DNA of 64,000 bases from Rhizorhapis sp036570425 (GTDB lineage: Bacteria; Pseudomonadota; Alphaproteobacteria; Sphingomonadales; Sphingomonadaceae), in assembly GCA_036570425.1 (NCBI GenBank), contig DATCYF010000011.1, positions 62,001-126,000 of the forward strand, given 5' to 3'. The position numbers and the translations under genes were made by a program. Under the pieces are notes generated by a model, which was not told the DNA's origin, searched no databases, and saw only the letters and a list, made by a program, of their open reading frames with translations. This document shows, piece by piece, positions 25,107-33,669 of the stretch. The stretch's first letter is position 1; each line of letters opens with the position of its first letter.

Positions 25107-26591
25107 TTACCACCACTTCTCGGGCCGGGCCGAAAAGCCCGCGCGCTCTTCGATCACGAGGCCAGCGTTCAGCACACCCTGCTCGTCAAGTGGCTTGCCG
25201 ATAATCTGCAGACCAAGGGGAAGTCCCTGAGCGTCCAGACCGCCGGGCACAGACATGGCCGGAAGGCCCGCAAGCGATGCGGGCACCGTGAACACGTCAT
25301 TCAAATACATGGCGAGCGGATCAGCCTGCTTTTCACCAAGGGCGAAAGCGGCACTGGGCGCAGTGGGCGTAAGCAGCAGATCGCAGCTTTCCCATGCCTT
25401 TTCAAAGTCGCGCGCGATCAGCGTCCGCACCTTTTGCGCCTGCGTATAATAGGCATCGTAAAAGCCCGCGCTCAGCACATAGGTGCCGATCATGATGCGC
25501 CGTTTGACTTCCGGTCCGAAACCGGCGGCACGCGTCGCGGCATACATGTCCTGCAACCCTGCCCCATCGGGCAAATCGCGCAAGCCATAGCGCACGCCGT
25601 CATAACGCGCGAGATTCGATGATGCCTCGGCTGGCGCGATGATATAATAAGTCGGCAGCGCATATTGTGTGTGCGGCAAGGAAATCTCGACGATTTCCGC
25701 GCCCGCGTCCTTCATCCATGCAATGCCCTGCTCCCACAGCGCCTCGATCTCAGCAGGCATTCCGTCAACGCGATACTCTTTCGGAATACCGACGCGTTTG
25801 CCTTTGAGATTGCTGGAAAGGCCTGTTTCCCACTTCGGAACTGGCAGGTCCAGCGACGTCGCATCGCGCGGATCGAAGCCAGCCATATTCTCCAGCATGA
25901 TCGCGCAATCGCGCACATCGCGCGCCATCGGCCCTGCCTGATCCAGCGAACTGGCGAACGCCACAATGCCCCAGCGAGAGCAGCGGCCATAAGTGGGCTT
26001 GATACCCGAAATGCCAGTAAAGGCAGCAGGCTGGCGAATCGAGCCGCCCGTATCCGTGCCTGTCGCCGCAGGGCACAACCGCGCTGAAATTGCCGTCGAG
26101 CTGCCGCCAGAGGAGCCGCCGGGTGCAAGATCGGCATTACCGCCATCCGCGCGCCGCCAGGGCGAAATCACATTGCCGAAATAGCTCGTCTCGCTGGACG
26201 AACCCATGGCGAACTGATCAAGGTTGAGCTTGCCTAGCATGCCCGCGCCAGCCTCAAACAAATGGCGGGAGACGGTCGATTCATATGTCGGCTTGAAACC
26301 CTCCAGCATATGACTGGCGGCGGTCGTCTGCACGCCCTGCGTACAGAACAGGTCCTTCATGCCAATCGGCACGCCCGACAGCGGCAGCAGCTTGTCCTCC
26401 GCCCGCGCCTTGTCAGCAGCGTCAGCGGCGGCAAGCGCATGATCCGGCGTTTCAACGATGAAGGCATTGAGCGCCTTGGCGGCGGCAACATTCGCATTGA
26501 ATGCGTCGGCCACTTCACGGGCAGTGAATTCGCCCTTGCGGAAGCCATCGCGGATTGCCGCGACGGTAAGATCGGTGAGATTTCCGGTCAT
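25107..26591 (-). CDS. gatA: Asp-tRNA(Asn)/Glu-tRNA(Gln) amidotransferase subunit A
   Basis: Glutaminase subunit of GatCAB, which amidates mischarged tRNAs. The 494-residue protein carries the amidase signature: catalytic lysine in LSGVPIGMKD (about 79), GGSSGGSS (about 152-159) and TDTGGSIRQPAAFTGISGIK (in two parts), giving the Ser-cisSer-Lys triad. It overlaps gatC at base 26591. gatB is not found downstream, where clcA ends on the other strand, so it must be elsewhere. Confidence 0.96.
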   Translation of the reverse strand: MTGNLTDLTVAAIRDGFRKGEFTAREVADAFNANVAAAKALNAFIVETPDHALAAADAADKARAEDKLLPLSGVPIGMKDLFCTQGVQTTAASHMLEGFKPTYESTVSRHLFEAGAGMLGKLNLDQFAMGSSSETSYFGNVISPWRRADGGNADLAPGGSSGGSSTAISARLCPAATGTDTGGSIRQPAAFTGISGIKPTYGRCSRWGIVAFASSLDQAGPMARDVRDCAIMLENMAGFDPRDATSLDLPVPKWETGLSSNLKGKRVGIPKEYRVDGMPAEIEALWEQGIAWMKDAGAEIVEISLPHTQYALPTYYIIAPAEASSNLARYDGVRYGLRDLPDGAGLQDMYAATRAAGFGPEVKRRIMIGTYVLSAGFYDAYYTQAQKVRTLIARDFEKAWESCDLLLTPTAPSAAFALGEKQADPLAMYLNDVFTVPASLAGLPAMSVPGGLDAQGLPLGLQIIGKPLDEQGVLNAGLVIEERAGFSARPEKWW

Positions 26592-26878
26592 TATTCGATC
26601 ACCTTCGGCACGGCGAAAAAGCCGTGTTCGGCCTGAGGCGCGTTGGCGAGCACCTTTTCCCGAACATTGCCATCGCTCACCACATCCTCCCGCAGGCGGA
26701 GATGATTAGGAATAACGGCGGTCATCGGTTCTATGCCCGCGACATTCACCTCCCCAAGCTGTTCTACCCAGCCAAGGATGTTGTTGAGTTCAGGCACCAG
26801 CGCATCGGCCTCCGCATCGCTGATCGCGATCCGGGCCAGGCTGGCGATTTTCTTGACGGTTGCATGATCGACTGACAT
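26591..26878 (-). CDS. gatC: Asp-tRNA(Asn)/Glu-tRNA(Gln) amidotransferase subunit C
   Basis: 95-residue chain that wraps around GatA and GatB. The N-terminus MSVDHATVKKIASLARI and the EL...ILGWVEQLGEVNVAGIEPM core match the family, and the C-terminus has the usual LREDVV and KVLANAPQ. The stop of gatC touches the gatA start, so translation is coupled. The upstream 146 bases are shared with the divergent DUF3089 gene. Confidence 0.95.
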   Translation of the reverse strand: MSVDHATVKKIASLARIAISDAEADALVPELNNILGWVEQLGEVNVAGIEPMTAVIPNHLRLREDVVSDGNVREKVLANAPQAEHGFFAVPKVIE

Positions 26879-27024
26879 AGCCCGCCGCTAGCACCCCGAA
26901 AGGCCCGCTTCAAGCCGCTTCGCACTACATGGAAGGCAAGCGTTGCATAAGATGCATCCAAAGGGCACAGGAACAAAATTGCTAGCCAGCGGATTATGCT
27001 GCACTGCAACAAGGGAGAGCCCTG

Positions 27025-28131
27025 TTGGCCCGGAAATTTCTTTATGTGATTGCGATATTGATCATGCTCGCCCTTGCCGCTTCCTTGGTTTATCGAATTT
27101 GGGGCCAGCAACTCATGCAGGCGGCCATGGTTCCGTCCGCAAAGTTCGTTCCGCAAAAGGCGCTCGTTTCCCATACTTATGCCTCACCCACCATGTGGTA
27201 TGCGCGGCCGGACATCAGGCAGAACAACCCGGCGCTCTGGACACCCGCAGGCGTGACTACGGACGGAAGCGGCCAAGCTGCGATTTTCTTCATTCACCCG
27301 ACGTCCTATCTGGAACGCTCGAAATGGAATGCGCCGCTCGACGACAAGGAATCGGCGGACCGGGCCCGGCTCTTCATTCAGGGGCAGGCCAGCGCGTTCA
27401 ACAATGCAGGCCAGATATGGGCGCCCCGCTACCGGCAGGCGACCTTCGGCGCTTTCCTGACAGGCAAGAAGGAAGCGCAGATGGCGCTGGGCGCCGCCTA
27501 TCGCGATGTGGCAGCCGCATTTGACTATTTCCTGTCACAGAATGAGGGCCGGCCGCTGATCCTTGCCGCGCATAGCCAGGGATCGCTGCATCTCATCCGC
27601 CTCCTTCATGAGAAGGTCGCGGGAACGCCACTCGCAAGCCGGATCGTGGCTGCTTATGTCGTAGGATGGCCGATCTCAGTAGAGAGCGACCTGCCCGCCC
27701 TGGGCCTTCCCGCCTGTCAGAAAAAGGATCAGGCCGGATGCATCCTGAGCTGGCAAAGCTTTGCTGAACCGGCCGATCCTGCATCAATCCAGACCGTGTT
27801 CGATGAAAGCACTGGCCTGACGGGTAAGCCGCGCAAGGGGACGCATATGCTGTGCGTCAATCCCCTGACCGGCGCGCCCGACACTAAAGCAGTCGCAAGC
27901 CAGAACCTGGGAACGCTGAAGCCCAATGAGGATATGAGCGACGCTGAATTGATTCAGGCTGCGGTGCCAGCGCGTTGCGACGAACGCGGCTTCCTCCTGA
28001 TCGGCAATCCGCCGGAGCTTGGCCCCTATGTATTGCCGGGCAACAACTACCATGTTTATGATTATAGCCTCTTCTGGGCGAATGTGCGGGCCGACGCGAA
28101 GGAAAGGCTGACAACATTTCTGGCCCGCTGA
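27025..28131 (+). CDS. DUF3089 alpha/beta-hydrolase-like protein
   Basis: 368-residue protein with one N-terminal hydrophobic segment (FLYVIAILIMLALAASL, about 5-21), a likely signal anchor. It matches DUF3089: FFIHPTSYLE, the ADRARLF and NAGQIWAPRYRQA blocks, and a nucleophile elbow AAHSQGS (about 188-194). Substrate is unknown. The start is TTG at 27025 with an AAGGGAG site 7 bases upstream. It ends immediately before ruvX, with which it may be coupled. Confidence 0.85.
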   Translation: MARKFLYVIAILIMLALAASLVYRIWGQQLMQAAMVPSAKFVPQKALVSHTYASPTMWYARPDIRQNNPALWTPAGVTTDGSGQAAIFFIHPTSYLERSKWNAPLDDKESADRARLFIQGQASAFNNAGQIWAPRYRQATFGAFLTGKKEAQMALGAAYRDVAAAFDYFLSQNEGRPLILAAHSQGSLHLIRLLHEKVAGTPLASRIVAAYVVGWPISVESDLPALGLPACQKKDQAGCILSWQSFAEPADPASIQTVFDESTGLTGKPRKGTHMLCVNPLTGAPDTKAVASQNLGTLKPNEDMSDAELIQAAVPARCDERGFLLIGNPPELGPYVLPGNNYHVYDYSLFWANVRADAKERLTTFLAR

Positions 28132-28160
28132 TCACTACGGCAAGGGACGAATTCCGTGCC

Positions 28161-28586
28161 GTGCTGCCTACCGGCGGGCGGTTGATCGGATTGGATGTCG
28201 GGACAAAGACCATCGGCCTCGCCCTGTGCGATGCTCGCTGGACCATCGCCAGCCCGGCGCACACCATCACCCGCACCAAGTTCACGAAGGACAAGGCGGC
28301 GCTGGCGGAATTCATCGCGGCTCAGCAAGTGGAGGGGATCGTCATAGGCCGGCCCCTCAATCTCGACGGCAGCGAATCGCCAAGGAGCCAATCGAGCCGC
28401 GCCTTCGCCCGGAACCTCGCAGACCTTGGCCTGCCGGTCCTGCTGTGGGACGAACGCTGGTCGACCCAGGCGGTGACACGCACGCTCATCGACGCCGATG
28501 CCAGTCGCGCCCGCCGCAGTGAGTTGGTCGACAAGCTGGCGGCCAGTTATATCCTGCAAGGAGCGATTGACGCCCTGTGCGGCTAA
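28161..28586 (+). CDS. ruvX: YqgF/RuvX-type RNase H-fold nuclease
   Basis: 141-residue putative Holliday junction resolvase or pre-16S rRNA nuclease. RNase H-fold motifs are GLDVGTKTIGLA (first catalytic Asp, about 10), GRPLNLDGSE, WDERWSTQAV (Glu) and a late D in VDKLAASYIL. GTG 28161 is the only conventional in-frame start. The frame is open upstream: a CTG at 28128, overlapping the previous stop, would add ITTARDEFRA, which looks like a natural N-terminus. Confidence 0.9.
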   Translation: MLPTGGRLIGLDVGTKTIGLALCDARWTIASPAHTITRTKFTKDKAALAEFIAAQQVEGIVIGRPLNLDGSESPRSQSSRAFARNLADLGLPVLLWDERWSTQAVTRTLIDADASRARRSELVDKLAASYILQGAIDALCG

Positions 28587-28615
28587 AACTCATCTCCTGT
28601 GGAGGAGTATCCGGC

Positions 28616-28684
28616 ATGTCGCGCTTTCCCCACTTGAGCTTACCGCGCCTCTGCAATAAGCCGCAGCCATGCAGTCCAGAATGA
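28616..28684 (+). CDS. Possible 22-residue leader peptide coupled to pyrB
   Basis: A short ORF (MSRFPHLSLPRLCNKPQPCSPE in two words of meaning: no known family) has a strong GGAGGAG site (28601-28607) 8 bases before its ATG, and its TGA at 28682 overlaps an in-frame pyrB ATG at 28681. pyrB itself lacks a recognisable ribosome site. This resembles translational coupling through a leader, but no uridine-rich attenuator like that of E. coli pyrL is visible. Could be chance. Confidence 0.4.
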   Translation: MSRFPHLSLPRLCNKPQPCSPE

Positions 28685-29652
28685 GCAAGACCGGGCTTAC
28701 CGGTCGCGACAATTTTCCGCACCGGCATTTGCTGGGCATGGAAAATCTTCAGCCATGGGAAATCCGCTTCCTGCTGGATGAGGCGGAGCATTGGGTGGCG
28801 ATCAACCGGCAATCGGCCAAGCATGATGATCGGCTGGCCGGTCTCACCCAGATGAACGCCTTTTTCGAAAACAGCACCCGAACGCTGCTGTCGTTCGAGG
28901 TTGCGGGGAAAAGACTCGGCGCGGACGTCGTCAACATGCATGCGGCGCAATCAAGCGTGAAAAAGGGCGAAACGCTGATCGATACGGCCGTGACTCTGAA
29001 CGCCATGCGCGCTGACGTGATCGTGATCCGGCACCAGAGTTCGGGCGCCGTGCAACTGATCGCTGACAAGGTCGATTGCCCGGTGCTGAATGCCGGCGAT
29101 GGACGACACGAACATCCGACACAGGCATTGCTCGACGCGCTCACCATCCGACGGCGCAAGGGGCATATCGAGGGATTGATAATCGCGATATGCGGCGATG
29201 TGCTGCATAGTCGCGTGGCACGCTCCAACATCATCTGCCTTTCGACCCTGGGCGCGCAAGTCCGCGTGATCGCCCCGCCGACCCTGATGCCGGAAGCCAT
29301 AGAGCAGATGAGTGCGACTGCTTTCACTGATTTCGACGAAGGGCTGGAAGGCGCTGATGTAGTGATGATGCTGCGCCTTCAGCATGAACGGATGGATGGC
29401 GCATTCATCCCCTCCCCGCGCGAATATCACATGCTCTATGGCCTCACTCCCGAACGGCTGGCGCGGGCTAGGCCCGATGCGCTCGTGATGCATCCCGGCC
29501 CGATGAATCGCGGTGTCGAGATTACCAGCGCGGTAGCCGACGATCCTGTCCGTTCCGCGATCACCGAACAGGTGGAAATGGGCGTGGCGGTCCGCATGGC
29601 CTGCCTGGATGTGCTGACGCGCAGCGCCAGAGGTGTGGAGGGATGGGCATGA
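28681..29652 (+). CDS. pyrB: Aspartate carbamoyltransferase, catalytic chain
   Basis: Second step of de novo pyrimidine synthesis: carbamoyl phosphate plus aspartate. The carbamoyl-phosphate loop FFENSTRTLLSFE, the SSVKKGE loop, HPTQALLD and HPGPMNRGVE motifs are present. The start may be 28681 (MSKTGLTG, ATGA overlap with the small upstream ORF) or 28669 (MQSRMSKT). The stop overlaps the next gene by ATGA. No pyrI is present; the architecture is instead the PyrB-pseudoDHOase type of Pseudomonas-like ATCases. Confidence 0.95.
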   Translation: MSKTGLTGRDNFPHRHLLGMENLQPWEIRFLLDEAEHWVAINRQSAKHDDRLAGLTQMNAFFENSTRTLLSFEVAGKRLGADVVNMHAAQSSVKKGETLIDTAVTLNAMRADVIVIRHQSSGAVQLIADKVDCPVLNAGDGRHEHPTQALLDALTIRRRKGHIEGLIIAICGDVLHSRVARSNIICLSTLGAQVRVIAPPTLMPEAIEQMSATAFTDFDEGLEGADVVMMLRLQHERMDGAFIPSPREYHMLYGLTPERLARARPDALVMHPGPMNRGVEITSAVADDPVRSAITEQVEMGVAVRMACLDVLTRSARGVEGWA

Positions 29653-30878
29653 ACGGACTTCTCGCCATAACCAACGGCCGACTTGTCGATCCGGCAGGGC
29701 AAACCGGCGAGCGGGGTGTTCTTCTGTTGAAGGGCGACAGCATTCTTGCCGCTGGGCAAGTGGATGTTCCGGCGGAAGCTGAAATTATCGACGCTGGCGG
29801 CCTGTTGATTGCTCCAGGCATTATTGACCTCTGCGTGTTCAAGACCGACAAGCCTGCTTTCCATTTCGGCGGCATTACCCGCGCGGCGCTGATGCCCGAT
29901 CAGTCGCCGCCGCTCGACGATCCGGGATTGGTTCAACATGCGGCAAGAGCAGGCAAACCCGATTTCTGGGTTCATCCGCTGGCCGCCGCGACGCGGGGAC
30001 TTCAGGGCAGGGAAATGGCCGAAATCGGCTTGATGAAGGCAGCAGGCGCGAAGGCGGTTGCTACCGGACGCCATTGGATCGCGGATTCGGGCATCATGCT
30101 CCGGGTGCTGCAATATGCTTCCGCGCTTGGGCTCACTGTCATCGTCCATGCCGAAGATAGCGGTCTTGCCGCCCATGCGGTGGCTACTTCGGGCGAGACG
30201 GCGACCCGTCTGGGCCTGCCAAGCGCGCCCGCTTGCGCCGAAGCGATTGCGATTGCCCGCGACATCATGCTGGCACGCGAGGCAAAGGCAGCCATCCACT
30301 TCCGCAACGTGACGACGCGGCAAGGCTTTGACCTGATCCGGGCCGCCAAAGCCGAAGGGCTTGTCGTCACGTGCGGAATCAGTCCCGCTTATCTTTTCCT
30401 GTCCGACAATGCCGTTTCCGGCTTCCGCACCTTTGCCCGCCTTTCTCCCCCGCTTCGGAGCGAGGATGACCGGCAGGCGGCGCTGCAGGCAATCGCGGAT
30501 GGCACTATCGATGTGATCTCATCCAGCCACGATCCGCGTGGGCCCGAGGATAAGCGCCTGCCCTTCGCCGACGCTGCTCCGGGCATGGCGGGCGCGGAAA
30601 CGTTGCTTGCGCTTTCGCTCAATCTGGTTCGCGATGGGCGGATCGGGATGAACCGCCTCTTTGCACTCCTGACTGCCAATCCAGCGAAAATCCTGGGCAT
30701 TGAGGCGGGCGATTTTGCCACGGGCTCTGCGGCCGACATCATCTTCATCGATCCGGATACGCCATGGCAAGTGGACTCGGACAAAATGGCGGCGTCTGCG
30801 GGCAATACGCCTTTCGACCGGATGCCGGTTCAGGGCCGGGTCCGCAGAATTATGAAGGGCGGCCAGTTCCTCGACTGA
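29649..30878 (+). CDS. Dihydroorotase-like protein, probably non-catalytic (PyrC')
   Basis: About 409 residues of the type I dihydroorotase fold (ITNGRLVDP and PGIIDL at the start of the barrel; PFADAAPGMAGAETLLAL at the end). The metal-binding HxH after PGIIDL is replaced by CxF (LCVF), and the catalytic TDHAPH site reads SSHDPR, so the essential Asp is lost. Such inactive PyrC' chains hold PyrB trimers together in Pseudomonas. Start 29649 lies 6 bases from GGAGGG and overlaps pyrB. An active pyrC should exist elsewhere. Confidence 0.9.
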   Translation: MNGLLAITNGRLVDPAGQTGERGVLLLKGDSILAAGQVDVPAEAEIIDAGGLLIAPGIIDLCVFKTDKPAFHFGGITRAALMPDQSPPLDDPGLVQHAARAGKPDFWVHPLAAATRGLQGREMAEIGLMKAAGAKAVATGRHWIADSGIMLRVLQYASALGLTVIVHAEDSGLAAHAVATSGETATRLGLPSAPACAEAIAIARDIMLAREAKAAIHFRNVTTRQGFDLIRAAKAEGLVVTCGISPAYLFLSDNAVSGFRTFARLSPPLRSEDDRQAALQAIADGTIDVISSSHDPRGPEDKRLPFADAAPGMAGAETLLALSLNLVRDGRIGMNRLFALLTANPAKILGIEAGDFATGSAADIIFIDPDTPWQVDSDKMAASAGNTPFDRMPVQGRVRRIMKGGQFLD

Positions 30879-30907
30879 CCGCCCCGCATTTAGCCTATGG
30901 GTAAATT

Positions 30908-32161
30908 TCAGCGCATCGCGAATTGCTTGGTCTCTCGCGAAACCCAGCGGGGTGCGGCATGGTCCGCTATGCCGCGCACGAAACAAGCCGATCCCTTTGC
31001 CCGAAGGGCGGAGCAAGTCTTTTGCGCATCCTGACGGCTATCGAAGCCTGACAGCGCCAACCGGTAAAAGGTCCGGCCATTGATCTTGGCAGTATTGCCG
31101 AACGTGGTGTAGCCCCGGATATGGGGAAATTGAGCGCTGATCTGCTTCCATGCCTGATTGACGCTATGGGCGCTGCTAAACGCGCCAAGCTGCACAACAT
31201 AATCGGACACGTTCTTTGCTCGCGCAGGCTGCGTCACGGATGCTAGCCGAGGCGCAGGTATACTGGCCGCTGGAATGTCCGCCTTGATAAGCGGCGCGGC
31301 GGGTTCAAGAGCGGCCATCGTCACTTGCGTTTCCATGGCAGGCGCAATGTCTTCAGGACGCACGGTTTCCACCGGCACCGGCTGCGCGTCAGCACTCGCC
31401 AGAGCCATTTGCGCCGGAGCAGTAACGTCACCCAGCGCCAGCCGAATAGGCTGGCCCGGATCGGCCTGCGGAGTCACGCCCATCAATTGCGCCACCTGCT
31501 GCACCTCGGCCCCCGGCCGCGCCAGCACTGCCCATTCGCCAACCCGCTTTCCGGCGTCTTCCGGCGACAAGTCCTGGCTGGCAACCATTTTGGATTCGCG
31601 CCAGCGACCCGCAAGAGCCAGCGTGTAGGCCAAATTCTGCCGTGTCCTGGCTGTAGCATCAAGCTGACGCGCTTCCGCCGAAAGGATACGCAGCCCTTCT
31701 TCGGTATCGCCAGCAAGAGCCATGGCAAAGCCATAATCCGAGGCCGGAACGATCTCCATATGCTGCTCAAGCACCGCGCGCGCATCATTGCTCTTGCCGC
31801 GTGCGATCTTTACCATGGCAAGGCCGATCACGGTTTGCGCATCGGCGTGGCCAAGCGACAAAGCATCTTCAAAGCTCGTTTCCGCTGAAGCAAATCGGCC
31901 GCCGGACAGATAGGCCTGCCCCAGCAGCGAACGATAGGCGCCGTCTTGCGGGTTCGCCGCAACAGCTTCTTCGGCAGCAACTATCGCCTTGCCATCCTTG
32001 TCCTGCGAAAGGGCTTTCGCGGCGGCGGCGGCATATTGCGCGCCGTCATTGTCGGAGGCTGACGCCGTATGGGTGCCGGGAGCGGTGCTGGCGCAACCCG
32101 CGATCGTCCCGCCCAGGATCAGCGACGATCCCGCGATTTTCAGAAAGGCAGAGCGTTTCAT
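30908..32161 (-). CDS. TPR and SPOR domain lipoprotein
   Basis: 417-residue envelope protein. A lipoprotein signal (LILGGTIAGC, lipobox cysteine about 23) precedes tetratricopeptide-like repeats (about 45-200, for example AYRSLLGQAYLSGGRF and NLAYTLALAGRW), a Pro/Ala-rich linker, and a C-terminal SPOR domain (about 315-395; DYVVQLGAFSSAHSVNQAW, then FYRLALSGF) that binds denuded septal peptidoglycan. It is the last gene of a minus-strand unit with parA and the RHH gene, 16 bases after the latter, which suggests a link to division or positioning. Confidence 0.87.
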   Translation of the reverse strand: MKRSAFLKIAGSSLILGGTIAGCASTAPGTHTASASDNDGAQYAAAAAKALSQDKDGKAIVAAEEAVAANPQDGAYRSLLGQAYLSGGRFASAETSFEDALSLGHADAQTVIGLAMVKIARGKSNDARAVLEQHMEIVPASDYGFAMALAGDTEEGLRILSAEARQLDATARTRQNLAYTLALAGRWRESKMVASQDLSPEDAGKRVGEWAVLARPGAEVQQVAQLMGVTPQADPGQPIRLALGDVTAPAQMALASADAQPVPVETVRPEDIAPAMETQVTMAALEPAAPLIKADIPAASIPAPRLASVTQPARAKNVSDYVVQLGAFSSAHSVNQAWKQISAQFPHIRGYTTFGNTAKINGRTFYRLALSGFDSRQDAQKTCSALRAKGSACFVRGIADHAAPRWVSRETKQFAMR

Positions 32162-32177
32162 GAGCTAATTCCCGTTC

Positions 32178-32777
32178 TTATCCTGCGGCACGACTGCGCG
32201 GCAGTTGATCGGCGAGTTGATCGATCTGCGGCAACTGATCCAATAAATTGTCCAGCGCCTCTATCATGAGCTGCTGCGCCGAACGGTTGGAAACCGCGCT
32301 TGCGAGCCGCAGCCGTAAATGCCGTTCGGGGTCGATGCGGAGCGTGAAAGCCGCCTTGGCCTTGCGTGATCGCGTAGACGCCGGATGCGCCGTAACCCTG
32401 GCCTTGGGCTTGGCCGCATCTGCAGGCTCTTCAGGCTCCGGCACATGGCCGATCCGTTCGGCCAAAGCCTTGCGCTGCTCGACTATGGCAGGCACCGGCA
32501 CTGCCCGGACCGCTTCCTCCTGTGCCGCCACAGGCGTTACCTGCGGCGCAGGCTGCGCGACTGGCGAAACCACCCCTCCCATCGGAGACAATCCGGAAAA
32601 AGGCCCGCTCGCCGAAAGGCCGCCGTCCTCTCCCATATCGTTCCAGCCAAGATCTTCGTGCCCCATGGCAAGGCCACCAGGATTACCGATATTCTGCCGC
32701 CGCATCGCCGGTTTGGCATCTCCCTTCCGGGCCAGCAGGCCGGAGGTCAGGGAGGCAAATGGCTTTGGTTCGCCCAT
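32178..32777 (-). CDS. ParA-linked protein with C-terminal ribbon-helix-helix-like domain
   Basis: 199-residue protein. The N-terminal two thirds are low-complexity (Gly, Pro, Ala, many charged) and probably disordered. The C-terminal block (about 140-185; KAAFTLRIDPERHLRLRLASAV, then RSAQQLMIEALDNLL) follows the MetJ/Arc ribbon-helix-helix pattern: a beta strand and two helices. It lies 12 bases after parA with its own GGAG site, so it is probably the ParA partner that binds DNA or a cargo. I do not recognise a named family. Confidence 0.7.
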   Translation of the reverse strand: MGEPKPFASLTSGLLARKGDAKPAMRRQNIGNPGGLAMGHEDLGWNDMGEDGGLSASGPFSGLSPMGGVVSPVAQPAPQVTPVAAQEEAVRAVPVPAIVEQRKALAERIGHVPEPEEPADAAKPKARVTAHPASTRSRKAKAAFTLRIDPERHLRLRLASAVSNRSAQQLMIEALDNLLDQLPQIDQLADQLPRSRAAG

Positions 32778-32789
32778 GTCGTTGCTCCC

Positions 32790-33506
32790 TTACTGGCCGA
32801 CGACCCGGCGGCCGAAACCACCTGCCGACCGTGAGCCCATATGTCCGTTCGCCATTTGTGGAGTAGCGAAAACGGTACGGCGAAAATTCTTTTCAAGGCG
32901 GTCGGAGATATAGCTCCAGAGCGCAACAACCTCCTGCGCCGACCGGCTCTTGGCATCGACCTCCATCACCGTTCGCCCGTCGATCATCGACGCGGCGAAG
33001 TCCGTGCGATGATGCAGCGTGACGGGTGCGACCGTGCCATGTTGCGACAGGGCGACGGCGGCTTCCGACGTGATCTTTGCCTTTGGAGTCGCCCCGTTCA
33101 CGACAAAGACGAGGGGCTTGCCCGCCCGCTCGCACAGGTCGACGGTTGCACCCACCGCCCGCAAATCGTGCGGACTGGGCCTCGTAGGAACGACAATCAG
33201 TTCGGCCACGGAAATAACGCTTTGGATGGCCATGGTGATGGCCGGCGGCGTGTCGATGACCGCGAGTTTGAAGCCCTGCTGCCGCAATATCTCAAGATCG
33301 GCGGCGAGGCGCGCAACGGTAGTCTGCGCAAAGGCGGGATATTCCGCCTCCCGCTCATTCCACCAATCAGCGAGCGATCCCTGCGGATCAATGTCGATCA
33401 GAACGACGGGACCCGCGCCCGCATATTGCGCCTGGACGGCGAGATGCCCTGACAAGGTGGTCTTGCCGGATCCGCCTTTCTGCGATGCCAATGCTAGGAC
33501 GCGCAC
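32790..33506 (-). CDS. ParA/MinD-family ATPase
   Basis: 238-residue partition-type ATPase with the deviant Walker A KGGSGKTT (about 10-17), Walker A' DIDPQGSLADWW, and Walker B VIDTPPA. GTG 33506 has GAGGGG 6 bases upstream and gives the typical N-terminus (VRVLALASQ); the ATGs further upstream (33548, 33557) would add unrelated residues. It is not beside parB and lacks an N-terminal helix-turn-helix. The RHH and SPOR partners suggest it positions a cell-envelope or division component rather than the chromosome origin. Confidence 0.87.
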   Translation of the reverse strand: MRVLALASQKGGSGKTTLSGHLAVQAQYAGAGPVVLIDIDPQGSLADWWNEREAEYPAFAQTTVARLAADLEILRQQGFKLAVIDTPPAITMAIQSVISVAELIVVPTRPSPHDLRAVGATVDLCERAGKPLVFVVNGATPKAKITSEAAVALSQHGTVAPVTLHHRTDFAASMIDGRTVMEVDAKSRSAQEVVALWSYISDRLEKNFRRTVFATPQMANGHMGSRSAGGFGRRVVGQ

Positions 33507-33669
33507 GATTTTCCCCTCGAATTCCGGATTTCGAGACTGGATTGCCATGATGGCCACTAAAATCTGGTTAACGCATCAGCCGGAGCAACTTTGCGAACGG
33601 GCTTCTCGATATTCATTGCAAATGTGGAATTAAGGCTCTTTTTATGTATAAGGGCTACGGGGGGGAGTC

